From: Pagrus major
Lineage: Eukaryota > Chordata > Actinopteri > Spariformes > Sparidae
DNA length: 64,000 nt
NCBI RefSeq assembly: GCF_040436345.1
Contig: NC_133230.1
Span: 15,572,197 to 15,636,196, forward strand
Direction of reading: 5' to 3'
The first letter of the stretch is position 1; every line of letters starts with the position of its first letter. Below the pieces are notes generated by a model. It saw only the letters and a list, made by a program, of their open reading frames with translations, was not told the DNA's origin and ran no database searches. This document shows, piece by piece, positions 10,909 to 23,629 of this stretch. A program made the position numbers and the translations under genes.

Positions 10909-13110
10909 TTAGCTTGTTGACTTGTCTGTCTGGCTACTGATCTGTCACCATAGGGATCCTTTCTCTAACATTCCCTAACAAGATCTTACAAAATAATAAT
11001 CTGAGAGTAGTCAAAACAAGCACTTTTGGTGAATGTAACTTTGATAGTTGCAGTTGCCCCAAAAGGATTATGTTGCAGCCATGGTTGTGTCACGGCTAAC
11101 TAGGCTAACTAAGCTAACTAAGCAATGGCAAGTTAAGGCCTACGTCATTTTTTTCATACCACTAGAACCTCTAGAAACGGCGGGTCAAGAAGATGCAAGA
11201 ATGAGTTTTCAGCAACACGTTCCTGCACGTTTCACAATTAGCTTTAAGGAATGAAAGGTTTCTGTTGAGGGAGACACTTGGGGGCTTTTAATATGAAACG
11301 GATACAGGGAGTGTTGAGTTCATATAAATAGTTTAGCCTAATGCCATACAGGGAAAATAGGAGCAGATCAAACAAGACCTTATAGCGAGACACATAGACA
11401 GCGTCTAGCAGCACTGTTTGCACTGTTTGCAATTCCAGTATATCACAACAAAACATGGAAGGCACCACCCCAGTGCTTGCTAACTGGCTGCATGCTGCTA
11501 GCTCTCTATACCTAAACCTGACAAATGCTGGGTCAGTTGGTTTCCATAGACCGATTTAAACTCGTACATCAGACCAGCAAAACCAGAAACCTACCCAACC
11601 CTACTGACAGAAATATGTCAGTTTTATGTTATTTAATTTTTTTCTACAAAGTGCAACAGATTGTCCTGTGCTTCATCTTTCTCTAAGAAATATTTGAAAT
11701 TTGGCTGACAACAGAGTTGATAAATATCAGGTTGGCACATTTTAAAGTGATCCATTAAACGTGACAAAAAGGGAACATTGACAATATTGGCATCTCATTT
11801 TGTTGCTTATCTGCTAAATGAACAGAGCGATTCGGATTTGCTTGTGTGTTTGCATGAGAGACAGATTAAGTGGGAGCACATGTACTGTAATTATGCATGT
11901 GTTAGTGTGTGAGAGAGAGAACACTTATGCATATGCGTATATCCAAGCCTGATTCATTGGTCAAAGGATTTTAAAATGTGCCATGAATAAAGAAAACCTT
12001 GAGGTATTCATTTAAAACTGCTACCAATATTTGTCCTTGTGATGATGCAGACAACTTGAATTAGAGGTCCTTGTTCTGAAAAATAGTCCAGAAGAAAAGA
12101 TAAAGTAGAAAGGAGCTCATTATGTTGTCCCTGCATTGCCGGCTGCCTTTCTCCACTACACAAGCGCAGAAAAATTGATTTCCGGGCAGCCCAAATATGG
12201 CCAAGCGACGATGAGGTGTGCAACAGATGAGTCATCTTTCAGACACCCGCACTCGCCAGCCTTGCATGTGTGCAAGACAGAGAGGGAGAGAAAACGGATT
12301 CAGGCAGTGAGAGAATAAAGAAAAAGGGCACTGCAAAAACCATGTAGATCTAACCTACCAACCAAGTAATGGTGTTCACGTTATGGCATCTGCACATTTC
12401 CACTAAGGAAATGACGAGACCAGAGAACAACAGCAATGACTGTGCATCACATTATTCCCTTTTTCTTTCTGCTGTTCTGCCCAATAGCCAATTAAAAACA
12501 CAACACACCAACCTTAAAACAAAGAGGAGATACCTGTTCGTCCTTGTTTTGGCTTTTATGTGTCAATGCCTTTTGCAGTGCATTAAAATATAGATATGTA
12601 AAATGATGTGTCATTGGCTTATTGTGCAATAAAGACTAATTGCATATTTCATGTTTATTCAGAAATGTAGTTAGATTATTTCATCTTCACCACATTATTA
12701 CATTAGTCATTTTTTTAAATCTAAAGTTTGATATGCAAATGTTATAATGCTAGCAGCCCTGTGAGAAATATACTCTTGGGGAAAAAACATTGGGAAAACG
12801 TTGCTATAGGGATGAAAAATGACATCACTACTGTTAAATGATTACCACTCGTTGGTGCACAAGCATTTTGGACTGAGTGGTGTGAAAGGCCTCATCATTT
12901 CCTCAGCTCAGCTGTGGTTTGAGCTGAATCTACCATGTTGAGCATCAAAGTTAGCATTTGGACATGCAGTTTTAAAGGAACAGTCCAACATGTTGGTGCT
13001 GGATTATTTCTTTTTGACTTCCTGTCCTGGTTGCCTGACAACATTAAAGTGATGACAAGGCTCAAGGACTTTTCTCATGATGTTACTGAAAATCTATACA
13101 TCTTATTCAT
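10909..13110. other. Intergenic DNA, nothing recognised
   Basis: Ordinary AT-rich sequence with chance ORFs only. A short TTTAAAGGAACAGTCCAACA near 12972 resembles the end of a common fish MITE, but no matching second end was found. Confidence 0.4.
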
Positions 13111-13112
13111 CT

Positions 13113-13350
13113 TAAAGTGGTAATATTATGCTTTTTGGGTTTTTGCCTTTCCTTTATTGTGTTACATAGCATTTTAGGTAATGAAAAAGGTCTGCAAAGT
13201 GAAAAAGCCCAAAGTCCACACAGAAGGGAGTTACCCTTGCCCACAGAAAACACTGCTCCTGCACTGCCTGAAATGCCTGGTTTGGAGTCGAGCCTTTACT
13301 TCCATAACTTATGTGCGTCACAATGTAACAGGTTTTATAAAAATATATAT
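13113..13350. repeat. Dispersed teleost repeat
   Basis: The block includes AATATTATGCTTTTTGGGTT, then AAAAAGCCCAAAGTCCACAC, AGGGAGTTACCCTTGCCCAC and CAGAAAACACTGCTCCTGCA. I recall this order of motifs from a common percomorph interspersed repeat. The right boundary is unclear. An AT dinucleotide run at about 13340-13381 follows it. Confidence 0.4.
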
Positions 13351-13381
13351 ATATTAACATATATATATTATAAAATATATA

Positions 13382-15830
13382 TGGCTGTACCGCAGCCATG
13401 GCTACCTGTTGTAGTGCCGTTATTTTAGATCACACTACCATGCTCGGCATGACCCGCCCTACTCTGTATGCTAGCAAAGCAACACAGTACATAACATAAG
13501 CACAGCAGAAACATCTGATAGTTCGGATCACCTTTGTTAACTGTATATCTTTAAACGTCATAGTTACAGTTGACAATGACAACAGAAATAAACAAGTTTG
13601 CCAAAATGTCCACAATGCAAATCAACTGCCAGAAGTCACTGTTGTTCTTAGCAACCACAATAGTCACTGAGTAGTGAGCTAGAGGGATTTGGACGGCGGA
13701 TTCTGTAAACTTTAGACAGAGTCAGGTTAGCCCCTTATTCCAATCCTTGTGCTTAAGCGAACAAGATGCTAGAGGCAGTTTCTTAATTACCATACTAACA
13801 CCAGAGTGGTCTCAAACCTCTCATCTAACTAAGCAAGAGAGTGAGTAAGCACATTTCCCAGACAGCCGCACTGTTGCTTTGAGATTAATTCTCTAAAAGG
13901 TTAAAGGCTAAAAGGGTTTGTGAAGGACTCGCAGGTTAAAATTACAGATTAGATGCAGGAAAATACCCAACTGAAGGGTAAATTGAACAGTTTGTTGTAT
14001 GTATAATTAAACACAGTCATAAACATACAAAACTGAAAATTGCCACTAATCATTTTGGACAGCTTGAAGCCACATAATTTAACTTTGCAGACCTTTCAAT
14101 TTGGAGGGAACAAGTGTAATCGCCTTTGAGCCAGAACAGCTTGTCTCTGTGCGGTTTGTGTGCCAGGAGACGGCGTGTGGCACCAAAGTGTTACCAAACT
14201 GTGACATTTTGTCAGTTGCAGGGATTTTCTCCTGAAAGAAGAATTAAAATACACATGGAAGTTATTCAGTATTTGATTATATAATGACAACATAGCTTCA
14301 ATCGTGTTCATTTTTATAAGCTGTCATATCACTTTTTTTTCTCTAATAATGACAGCGGCAAGACAGTGCCAATGTTAGTTTTTCATGTACAGGTAGTCTC
14401 CCATACAGAAAGGTGAAACTGTGTGGGAAAAACTCGCTAATGACATTCATACCACACATTTATGTCTAGATATGTCTACGTTATATTCTGAGCATTTCGC
14501 ACAGTCACAATGCCAGTACGTTATGTATTTACAGTTTCCTGAGAACACACTGTAACATGTCAAGAATTAATAAATGTATAATATTCTTACAAAATGCTGG
14601 AGTCTCCTCTTGATATCAGATCTTCAGCTTCCAGGTCAGATGTCGCCAAGGCAAGTATCAGTTATTATATGGTAAATTTGTAAATTAAGAGAAGGGTTTC
14701 AGTCTTGTTATCTAACTCTCCACAAGAAATTGAATAAGAGCATCTCCCAAGATGCAGAACTATTCATGTAAACGTTGGACTCTGTAATCTGTCAATTATC
14801 AGCATACAAGTTGGGGGGTTTTTTCAGTTATTTTCTGTGTTCTTGTCAGTTTAGAGCTGACATTTTCATGTGTTTAAAGTAAAAGAAGAAAAAGTAAGAT
14901 TTATTATTGAGAAAATGTGTCCTTGGTTCCCAAAAGTTATGTAACTCTCTTCAAAAGCAAGAAGAAGCAGTGTCAAGGACAGCATGTCTCAGCTTTGTCC
15001 AGATTCTTACTGCTGTCTGCAAGAGTTTGAGAATTTCCCGGAGTACTCATCCACAGGTAACACCATGTATGTCTTTCCTGCAGTGGCACCTTGTTGTGGA
15101 GAGGCCTTCCTCAGGCACTCTGTTAGTGAAACTCCTGTGAGTCATTCTCCTACATGCCTACATCTCTCTCTCGCTCTGGTGTTTATTAAATTCACACCAC
15201 CTGCCCCAGCGATTCCTAATGAATTTTGGCCCTTTTCTAAACATGAGGATGACTAAGAACAGTTCAGTGCGTGCTGTTAGCTTGCTGTTGTTGTTGTTGT
15301 TGTTGTCGTTGTTGACATAATTGAAAGTGATGAACAGCAGGGAAGCCTCCACTAGATTAAAATGAGCTTTGTGTTCTTGGCAAAACGTGCATCTTCCTGG
15401 TATGAACAAACACTAAAACACAACTCAGTATGAAGCATTTGCCTGCACACAGTCAGTTTCCTGTCAAATCAACCTTTTTTGGCATGAAAAACACCTGAAT
15501 GTCCACAACCTGATGACAGGCCAGGAGAACTCATTCCCCGCCTTAAGGGAAAGACAGGTCTCTGCTGGATATTGCATTAGCAAGAAATCAATGTCCTGTC
15601 CCAACGTAAATGGCAGCATTTCAGGGCTTTTTCTTCTCTGTGTCCGTATTGATCACCAAAACTATTGCGCTGCCACCCAGGATGTTCAGTAGATGCAGTG
15701 ATAAATGGGAATTGGAGACAGTGACAAAGTTTATGACCAGCTAATGATCCATGTGAGACATCGATTACAAGAGTGACACCAAATCTAAGAGTCAGTTCTG
15801 CTGAGCCTGAAACTTGAGACATTTAAAATG
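13382..15830. other. Intergenic DNA, one (TTG)n run
   Basis: No gene is recognised. A short (TTG)n microsatellite lies at about 15284-15314. Other ORFs here are short and without recognisable domains. Confidence 0.4.
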
Positions 15831-15839
15831 CTTTTAATG

Positions 15840-16486
15840 CTTGAAGATATAATATGTAGGAATTCTGCATTAAATGATATATATTTTATTGAGTTACATG
15901 TTTCAAACAATGCTCTTACACCCGACAATGGAGGTCACCTCTGCAGATTGCTGCAGTCAGGTTGATAAATGGGAGTGAAGATAAATCCCCTTTTAATCCC
16001 AAAAGTTCAAAAGTAATCTCGGAGCTCTCTGGCTCAGGATCAGATCATGATCTATCTCTGGGTGTTTATTCCTCCACAAGTTCTGGCTGCACCCGACTCT
16101 CTAGCTGGCTCTGAAAGTCCACCACTTGCCCGACCTTCCACACAGTACTCAGCAAATGTATTTTGTTTTGTTTTGGTAGAGAGCCCCCTATTGGCAGAAG
16201 GTATGTATGTTGCATTCAACACAAAACACCTTGTTCATGTCAATCCTGTCTAGAAGAATAGAAGATGAATGCCAAAATATAAAGAAACAACAGCGTAATT
16301 AACATATCTGGCCAGTCACTCACACCACTTGGCAAATGTTAGGGAACGAGCGACCACCTTTACCCTGAGTAAAATTACAACTGTTCTCTGTGCTTAAAAC
16401 ATTTGGGAAATTGTAAGTAAACAACTCAGATAATATGTAGCAAAGGTGTATTTTAACACAGAAATGTTAGATATTATATCTTCAAG
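15840..16486. mobile_element. MITE, about 650 bp
   Basis: The ends form a perfect 16-bp inverted repeat, CTTGAAGATATAATAT at 15840-15855 and its reverse complement at 16471-16486. Similarity continues inward, degenerately, past GTAGGAATTCTGCATTAAA. Internal motifs include CCTCTGCAGATTGCTGCAGT and GAGCGACCACCTTTACCC, which I recall from a widespread teleost element. No transposase is present. Confidence 0.6.
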
Positions 16487-16702
16487 TATTGAAAATAAAT
16501 CGTTGATAAATTTATTATGAATGCAAACTAAACCTTCAAAGCTTCTCTAACCTTAACCTCCCTCTACAACCTTTATGAAAATAGAGCACTTCCCTCACTG
16601 GGTGCATCATTTTCAATGAACATTAACCTTTCTGAGTCAGCTCTTTTTTATAGTCCTAAGATCCGGGACAAATCTTCCACTTTACAAAAGAACTCGGAAG
16701 TG

Positions 16703-17944
16703 TGTCACGGTCATGCCCTTGTATTTTTGAGTTTTTTTTCTTTATTTTCCCCTGTGTGTGTGTGTGTCTTTCCTGTGTCTCCTGTGTCACTCGTGCTGTG
16801 TGTCCGTGATATGGGAGTTACAAATCCCTCTCTGGCTCTCCTGGCTCCTGGATCCCTGCTGTTCACACATACATACAGAACCTGCCCACCTGCTGTCCGA
16901 CCACTCATCAACCCAGCAGTATTCCTACCCTGGCTGTTCACCCACTGGGGGTTATATCTCTTGCTCAGTGTCATATTCAGAGCTTATAACTTGAGTGCAG
17001 TGTATTTCTGGGTACTATGGCATGTGTTCTTTCTTCTTTAATATTAATTGTCTTTCTGTGTGCCATAGTACAATACAGTCTCACACCAAAATGTGTAATA
17101 ACTACCTTTGTCCACAGTGTGTGAAGTATTAGGTTCATAATACAGGCTCTAAAAATTGTGAGATACTTACTTTTAATTCTGCCTATCACGTGTTTCTGAA
17201 GTTTCTGTCTGTGAAGATGGCGGACATTTGTTTCATTTTCAGTGAAAACAGCAATATTTCAAGATAGTTTCTTAATTAAAATGTGGTTCGATAATATTTA
17301 TATCAAGAAATGTATGTTTGTATGCTACTCTGATGATATGCTGCCCCCTATTTGTTGAGGGTATGGATTCAACAACTGACCGATTCTTACATATTGCTCC
17401 CTTACCTTACCTATTGCATTGTTGAATTATTAAGGACACACTGTTTGTTTATGTTAGAAATGTTGAGGGTATCATTTAAAAAAACAAAAACATGACACGT
17501 TAGCGTGTGTTAGCCTGTTGGAAAACTACAGAAGAAGAATACAGCATGTCATCAGAGACCAAATAAAGACCAAATAAAAAGTAAGTATCTCACAATTTCA
17601 GGTCATTATTGTGAAACTAATAGCCTTCTTCTTACGCTGTGGACCAACATAGCTATCACACATTTTAATGTGAGACTGGGTGACATAATCAATTATCTTC
17701 TGCCTGCTTGTCTGCCTCCCTATATGCCCTCTTGCTAGTCTGCCTGCTAATCCCGAAGGAAACTCTAGTCTGCCTTCACCACTCTCCCTCATCTGTCCAT
17801 CCAGCCTTGCCCCTCTGCCCTCCGTTCCTGTTAGCCAACTTCTCCCCGCATCTCCACCTCCATTCTCCATTCGTTTATCCTACAATAAATCTTCCTTAGC
17901 TCACCTCACCCTTGAGTCTTTGTCTGGCATTTGGGTCCACCGTG
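16703..17944 (+). mobile_element. Probable solo LTR, interrupted by another element
   Basis: The left end starts TGTCACGGTCATGCCC, the typical TGTCACGG start of fish Ty3/gypsy-type LTRs. The right part carries repeated CTGCCTGCTTGTCTGCC-like text, an AATAAA at about 17884-17889 and a terminal CTTGAGTCTTTGTCTGGC then ATTTGGGTCCAC, again LTR-like. The expected TGACA terminus is degenerate. Between these two parts lies about 0.5 kb that includes the inverted-repeat element at 17153-17598, consistent with a nested insertion. No gag or pol coding sequence is visible, so this would be a solo LTR. The identification rests on recall of such LTRs. Confidence 0.45.
17153..17598. mobile_element. 446-bp MITE with 22-bp terminal inverted repeats
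   Basis: The left arm (17153-17174) begins AAATTGTGAGATACTTAC, and the right arm (17577-17598) is its exact 22-bp reverse complement. The interior has no coding capacity. It holds GAAGATGGCGGACATTTG and, near 17383, a GATTCTTACATATTGC motif seen at the ends of other fish MITEs. It appears to have inserted into the LTR that flanks it on both sides. Confidence 0.65.
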
Positions 17945-19430
17945 CAAAACCAATTACTGCAAAATTACTAGCAGTAATCTCTCCCCAAAATCCCAAATTA
18001 ACACTAATAAAATACATTCAATTAATTCAAAGGAGCTTTACATTGTTTACATCTGGTTGTTTTTGTTAACGTGCAACAAATGTGTCACACCAGACCACCT
18101 TATACTGTGGCAAAGGTGTCATTGCAGTGAGTCATGTGTGATTGTAACAGCAGGTTGTCGAACAAAACTGACGGGTGTCTCAATTTATGGGGGTGTGCAT
18201 GATAGAGGGAGTGAAGTGTGATGTTTTCTGAGGAGTGGCTAAAAGACTGGCCTCACACATCAGATTAATTTTAAAACAGGTATTGACTCAGTGTCAGCGT
18301 CAGCGTCTTCCCCCCTTGTCAGTCAGTACACGAAGGATAGAGGCTAAAGAGGAGCTCAGAGAAAAGCAAAGAACTGAGGACGGAAAACACAGCGAGACTG
18401 TGACTGGCTTCACTGAGATAAGAGCTGGAAAGTGTCACAATATAATTTGGAGGCTTTTGAAGATAATTTTCTTATTAAGAGGTCCCCTTTTGGTCGCTGA
18501 AAGTATGTTCCCATATTAAAATGTCCTGCCTTGTATTTGTAAATACATTGTGCCTTCTATTCTGTCTTGCACAGTCCCTTTTATTTGTCTACGTGACATG
18601 AAATATATTATTGGATGACCTTTCCACATGTTCTGCTTTCAGAAGAGCTCTTAAAGAGACGGGGCAACCCGTACTCCCAATAAAACTCATGGACCTATTA
18701 CTGGGACTCCTGCCACACATGAAATACAGTACAAAGAGTACAAGGAGGTCATTACAAGTAGAAATCTTTGGCACTATTTTATCGTCCCACGTGCAGCAAA
18801 ACCGCTGGTCTCTTGGAATGGAAAAATGTAGTGTAGGTTTCCACAACTTAAAGGAAACAATATCAGTAATAATAAGCAAAGCATCAAAAAATATCATAAA
18901 AGATGTTTTGGCAGCAGTTTAAATCCATACCAGGGAAAGGTTGGAAGTCCACAGCATTGCTCACGCCTGCAAACACCCACCAAGAATTCTGTTTTTGTCT
19001 TTTGTTTGATGCTCCATCTCTAATGGTTGCTAGGATATCTTGGCTAACAAAAAAGCACATGAAACACAGGATATTTAAGCACATGCTGAAAGCAAACATA
19101 AAAAACCTCACCCTGCTCATTTGCTTACATTTATTTCACATCAACTACACAGAATTAAGGTGCATGCTGTGATGGATGCAAAAAAATTATTTAATATAGA
19201 CATAATGAGAAGGATGGGATTTATTATGTACCTTACAGAGTTTGAATAAAGTTAATCATCAAGGTGTCTTTGTTGGGAAAGAGGTCAGTATGCCGTGGCT
19301 TGGAATTGTTAGACGCAGGTTCATTATCATAATATCCAGCAGTCTGCTCTTGAGTACCTCATTATCTATTTATATTTCTTGATTTGGAGGATTTCATTTA
19401 CTTTCATGAATAAGCAGTCTAATTTTTTAC
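17945..19430. other. Intergenic DNA, nothing recognised
   Basis: Several open frames of about 100 codons occur around 18.2-19.2 kb on both strands, but none has a recognisable domain or a splice partner. Confidence 0.4.
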
Positions 19431-19436
19431 AACATT

Positions 19437-20040
19437 ATGAGTCACTTTAAAGGAGTCTGTTATCACTGCTACGCTGATGACACGCAAATTTACCTTTCCT
19501 TTGCACCGGATAACGTCAGCTGTCTGAGCAGTTTAATAAAGTGCATAATTGAAAAAAGGATGATGTGTAACTTTCTACAACTGAACTCAAACAGGACAGA
19601 AGTAATAATTTTCGGCCCTGAACACCTGGCCAGCAAATTACATCCATTTATCGTACCCTTGGCAACCAATATAAAACCTACAGCCAGTGTTATATTTGAT
19701 TCGCAACTGAACTTGGATCCACGTGTCACAAACAAGTTGAACAATACAATCTAATACTGTTGTACTTTGTTTATATCTGGCGGACCCTGCCACCTTTCTA
19801 GCCTCAAACAGTGTTCTGTGGACCTTATTTTCCTCTGAGAACAGCTTGTTTATTCAGTTCTGGATAAAATAAATATTTCTGAGTGTTTTATTACCTCATT
19901 AATATTGTAAATATTAAAATTCTGACTTTAAATTTCTTCTCCAAAACTACATAGTGCCCCTTTAACACGTATTTTATGTGAGGCACTTTTTAAGTTCTAT
20001 ATAAATAAAGTTGTTATTATTAATAGTAATAAGAATAATT
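19437..20040 (+). mobile_element. Truncated L2/CR1-type LINE fragment with RT motif and 3' tail
   Basis: The frame at 19437-19754 encodes CYADDTQIYLSF, the catalytic YADD box of non-LTR reverse transcriptases, followed by LQLNSNRTEVIIFGP and ASVIFDSQLNLD, which are typical of L2/CR1-clade enzymes. Upstream RT blocks, the endonuclease and the rest of the C-terminus are missing. At 19975-20040 the sequence AAGTTCTATATAAATAAAG with a (TTATTA) tail looks like the matching LINE 3' end. This fits a 5'-truncated, internally deleted copy. It is non-functional. Confidence 0.75.
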
Positions 20041-22780
20041 TGCTCCTTATTTGTTTCACAATAACTGCAGTCGTTCTTCACTTTTTCCAGGTGACTCAGA
20101 TGCAGTTGCGAATTGATGAGCTGCTGCAGTTCTTCTATATACCAACAGGACTGAGAGCTCTTTAACAGAGTGAAGCACGGCCTTGTTTGTGATTTGCAGG
20201 CGCTGGTCATGGTAATTGGCCAGGCATCAACCTGGCCTTTTTTACTGTGTTTGCCCTACTTCTGGTCTTCACCACTGAAAAAGAAGAGATCTCCGGTGGC
20301 AGAGAATTGAAGCTATCAACAACAAAAAAAAGTCTTGAATCTGTCTCAGCTATTAATGAAACAGGTGTGCAGCATGAAACAAACAATCTGCTTCTTGTGC
20401 AGCTGGTTGAAATGGTTCAACACACCGGCACAGCTGACTCGCAGTTATATGAGCCCCTTTCGACGACAAATGAGCACATATCTTTATTATCTTAGAGTGA
20501 CTGTCAAATGGAAAACTATGAGTACCCACTTATGTCTGCCCATCAGTTATATCACACAAGGCGTAAAGATTGAGACTCTTCAAGCCTCTAGCAGGCTGAA
20601 GTGCTCTCTAACACGTGCAGCCATCTGACTGTGCAACAAAAATTATGCACGGCCTCTGAAAACGACACACACTCTGCATTCTGCAAGTAAAAGTGAATTA
20701 GCACATGTCGGTAACTTCCAAGTATGTGTTTTTACATGACTCTGTAATGACATGATTTTTTTCTCTCTCCCTTCTCTTCACACGTTAAGGCAGAACATAC
20801 TGCAACCTCATCCTTCCCACAGAATGAGAGGAGTTCAAAAACAGCACCATCTAGGGTCCATATACCCCCATAGCAGCAGGACCATGGTCCATGAAGATAA
20901 TAGGGGCATGTGAAATTGTTTCACTAATTTTGGTTTGACTCAGATGTGTTTTGAAGTAGTTACAGACTGTACAACACAGGCACAAAATGTCCACAAGCTG
21001 AAATGATGGAGAAGAAAAAACTTTTCATATTCACTGTCATAATTTAAGGAACAAATGTATCCCGTTGCAGCTTTTACTCCAAAATCCAACAAATCCATGT
21101 GACTCTCTCCCACCTCACTGAGAATACTACATCCTGTGATTCAGCCACATGCGGGGATTTGCCTCTCTTTGAACATGATACCAATACTTTTATCTGGGCC
21201 CATGAGAGCAGCATCATCCTGCCTCCGAAATACCTGTGCAGTAAGAGGGCTGTCCTGACTGCTGTGGAAGTGTGGAGTGTGGAGGCGACGAGGTGCTGGA
21301 GTGCAGTGGTGATTCCTCACAACTTTTCTTTTTTTCTCTCACGCTCACACTCACTAATATGGGCATTTGTTTATGTAACTGCGTTGGCCACTGCCCACGC
21401 CCGCCTCTTAAACGAGCTCTGGCAGACCAGAAGGCATTTTAAGGTTCACATGAGCAGGTGCATTATCTTGGCTGTCAAAAGATTAGAATTAGATTATTGT
21501 TTATTAGCCTTAGGTGTGTAGTTTTTAATTACTCCTACATTAGACCCATGAAAGAACACGTGCCTGGCCACTGGATCTCCTTCGACGGTTGGAGGTTAAA
21601 TAAAGTTGCTGAACATAAAAACTCTCTGTTGCTTGTCTCATTTTTTTCCCCCAGACTGTCTGTAGACTTTCCACCAAACTGACTACCACTGTTTGTCCAG
21701 TTTCTTCTCATCACAGCTCATTATTTCTCCTGGTCCCTTTAGTCACGATGTCCCTGTTACAGATGACAAGGGAAGGAGGGAGGCTCTCAAATATCGGGTC
21801 AAACTTCCACCTCAGCTTCTCATGCTGGGCCTCTAATAGCTGATTTGATTACACAGTTAGACACACATTTGGTGCATCCACTGAGATGTTCTGTCCTCAA
21901 ACGGAGGAAAAAGGAACGAAGAGTGAAATATATATGTTGGAGAATTTCTTCTTGTAGGATGCAGGCTAGTTTGGGAGTTGTATTTGGATGAATAAACAGG
22001 GTTCTTTTTAAGTTCTTGTTGTTTTTCACCAGATATTACACGTGATTTTGTTCTTTAGCCTGAAAACTTGTTGTGAAAGAGAAGTGAAGTGAAATAAATG
22101 TGAAAAATAATTCAAATCTGCTCACTGACAGATCCTGGAAGATGGCTGAAATATCCACTCAACTAACAGTGAGGGTGATATAAATAGGTGAATAACCTAC
22201 AAACATTAGTACAAACGTGTGGCATCATATCATGTTGTGACAGGTGGCTCCACGTATGCGTGACATGTGTGATGCACAGGAAGTCATGTTTGTAGTGACA
22301 CATTACTCTGAGTGTGAAGTCATACCGATGCTCTTCTTTGTTCTTGTGATGTCAGCGTCATAAGCCTGTGTGTTGTGTATCAACAACTCTGATATGGCTG
22401 CAGCTGTTCTCATAACTGTTGAAATGTTATTAAGTGCCGCTCACTGGAGGGATTTGAGAGTTCGCTCTCTGCACACTCATCCATGATGTGAGGATGGAGG
22501 ACATATTTTCCTACAGCAGTATGATATTAAGTAAAAGGGAAGAGTTTGACCAACTGTCCATAACCCGTAGATATTCAATTTGAAATCATATAAAACACAG
22601 AAAAACTGAATCAAATCCATTATTAAAATGTTATTTTTTTGATATACTATATAATCATACTATAAGAAGTCTATATACAGTTAAGGCAATAAAAACTGAC
22701 AGAAAATTAAAAAATGTCAAATAAAAGCATAGTCACGGTTTATTTACTTGTACAAAGAAATCATAAATTGTTTTAAAAGA
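20041..22780. other. Intergenic DNA, nothing recognised
   Basis: No gene or repeat could be supported. The 140-codon frame at 21099-21521 has no recognisable domain, and its composition looks like translated non-coding DNA. Confidence 0.4.
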
Positions 22781-22788
22781 GCTTAAGT

Positions 22789-22961
22789 TAAAGGATAAGT
22801 TCACCCAAAAATGAAAATTCAGTCATTATCTAGTCCCCCATCCACGCTGTGAAGCTCCATAAATGTTTTGTGGACTACAAAAACTTCATCCCATTTTCCA
22901 TCAGCATGGGGGTGAGTAGATAATGACTGAATTTGTATTTTTGGGTGAACATGTCCTTTAA
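22789..22961. mobile_element. Short foldback MITE, copy 1
   Basis: The left end reads TAAAGGATAAGTTCACCC then AAAAATGAAAATTCAGTC, and the right end is its near reverse complement, TAATGACTGAATTTG to GGGTGAACATGTCCTTTA. The interior includes TGTTTTGTGGACTACAAAAA. Copies 2 and 3 of the same family lie at 48036-48628 and 55822-56247. It is non-coding. Confidence 0.8.
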
Positions 22962-23161
22962 TTCAACTGCCAAGTCTCCAATCGACAGCTTACAAACAAT
23001 TTCCCCAAAGAAAAGATTTAAAGGGCTTTTCTTGGAAGAAAAAAATGGGCGACATCTGATGAGAGTTGAGTTCAGGAGTCAAGACACATCTGTGGCAGCA
23101 ATTGCAGTGACCTCAAATTGGGTTTATCCAGACTGCATTGACTGAGACACCTCCATCCTCC

Positions 23162-23176
23162 AGGTCACCTTGACCT
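23162..23176. promoter_or_regulatory. Perfect ERE-type nuclear-receptor palindrome
   Basis: The sequence AGGTCACCTTGACCT is a perfect inverted repeat of AGGTCA half-sites with 3-bp spacing, the consensus estrogen response element. A further AAGGTCAAGGTGG, half-site or ERR-like, lies at 23187-23199. Together they form a short hairpin. The site is about 1.2 kb upstream of the candidate adgrb1 start. Whether any receptor uses it is unknown. Confidence 0.45.
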
Positions 23177-23629
23177 CTTTGCCAGTAAGGTCAAGGTGGC
23201 CCTTGCCTTGCACGAATTCACAATAGACAATTCATTGTTTTAAATATGCCTGGCAAACGAATCAAAGGAGGAAATTACTTTTGTTGCTCTGTGAAGTGCA
23301 TAGCAATTTCCTGGAGAAGATCTAAAAAATCCCACGGCACCATAACATGGCACAGCATGACTCCTCACTGTTTTCTTGATGGGACACAACTGAGGAAATG
23401 ATCATCAATTCTTCTGCTTTACACCTCCTGACTCATGTTGTTTGGGCAGTTCTTTGTTTAATTCCCTCTCTACTCACTCTCCCTTCTCATGCTTCGAGCC
23501 AGCAGCAGCATTACAGCAACAGGCAGACGCCCACGGCAGGTTATCCCTTTCACACTTTTCGAGAACAACCCAGAGCCGCCCACAGCCCCGGAGAGAGGAG
23601 AGAGGAGGAAGCAGGGGGGGGTGACGCCT

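Noticed and set aside
12972-13060. Possible MITE starting TTTAAAGGAACAGTCCAACA
   Set aside because: No matching inverted end or target duplication found.
16616-17041. 141-codon hydrophobic ORF
   Set aside because: It is open across LTR-like sequence with a GT run and lacks any domain.
21099-21521. 140-codon ORF
   Set aside because: No recognisable domain, no splice partner, and composition like translated non-coding DNA.
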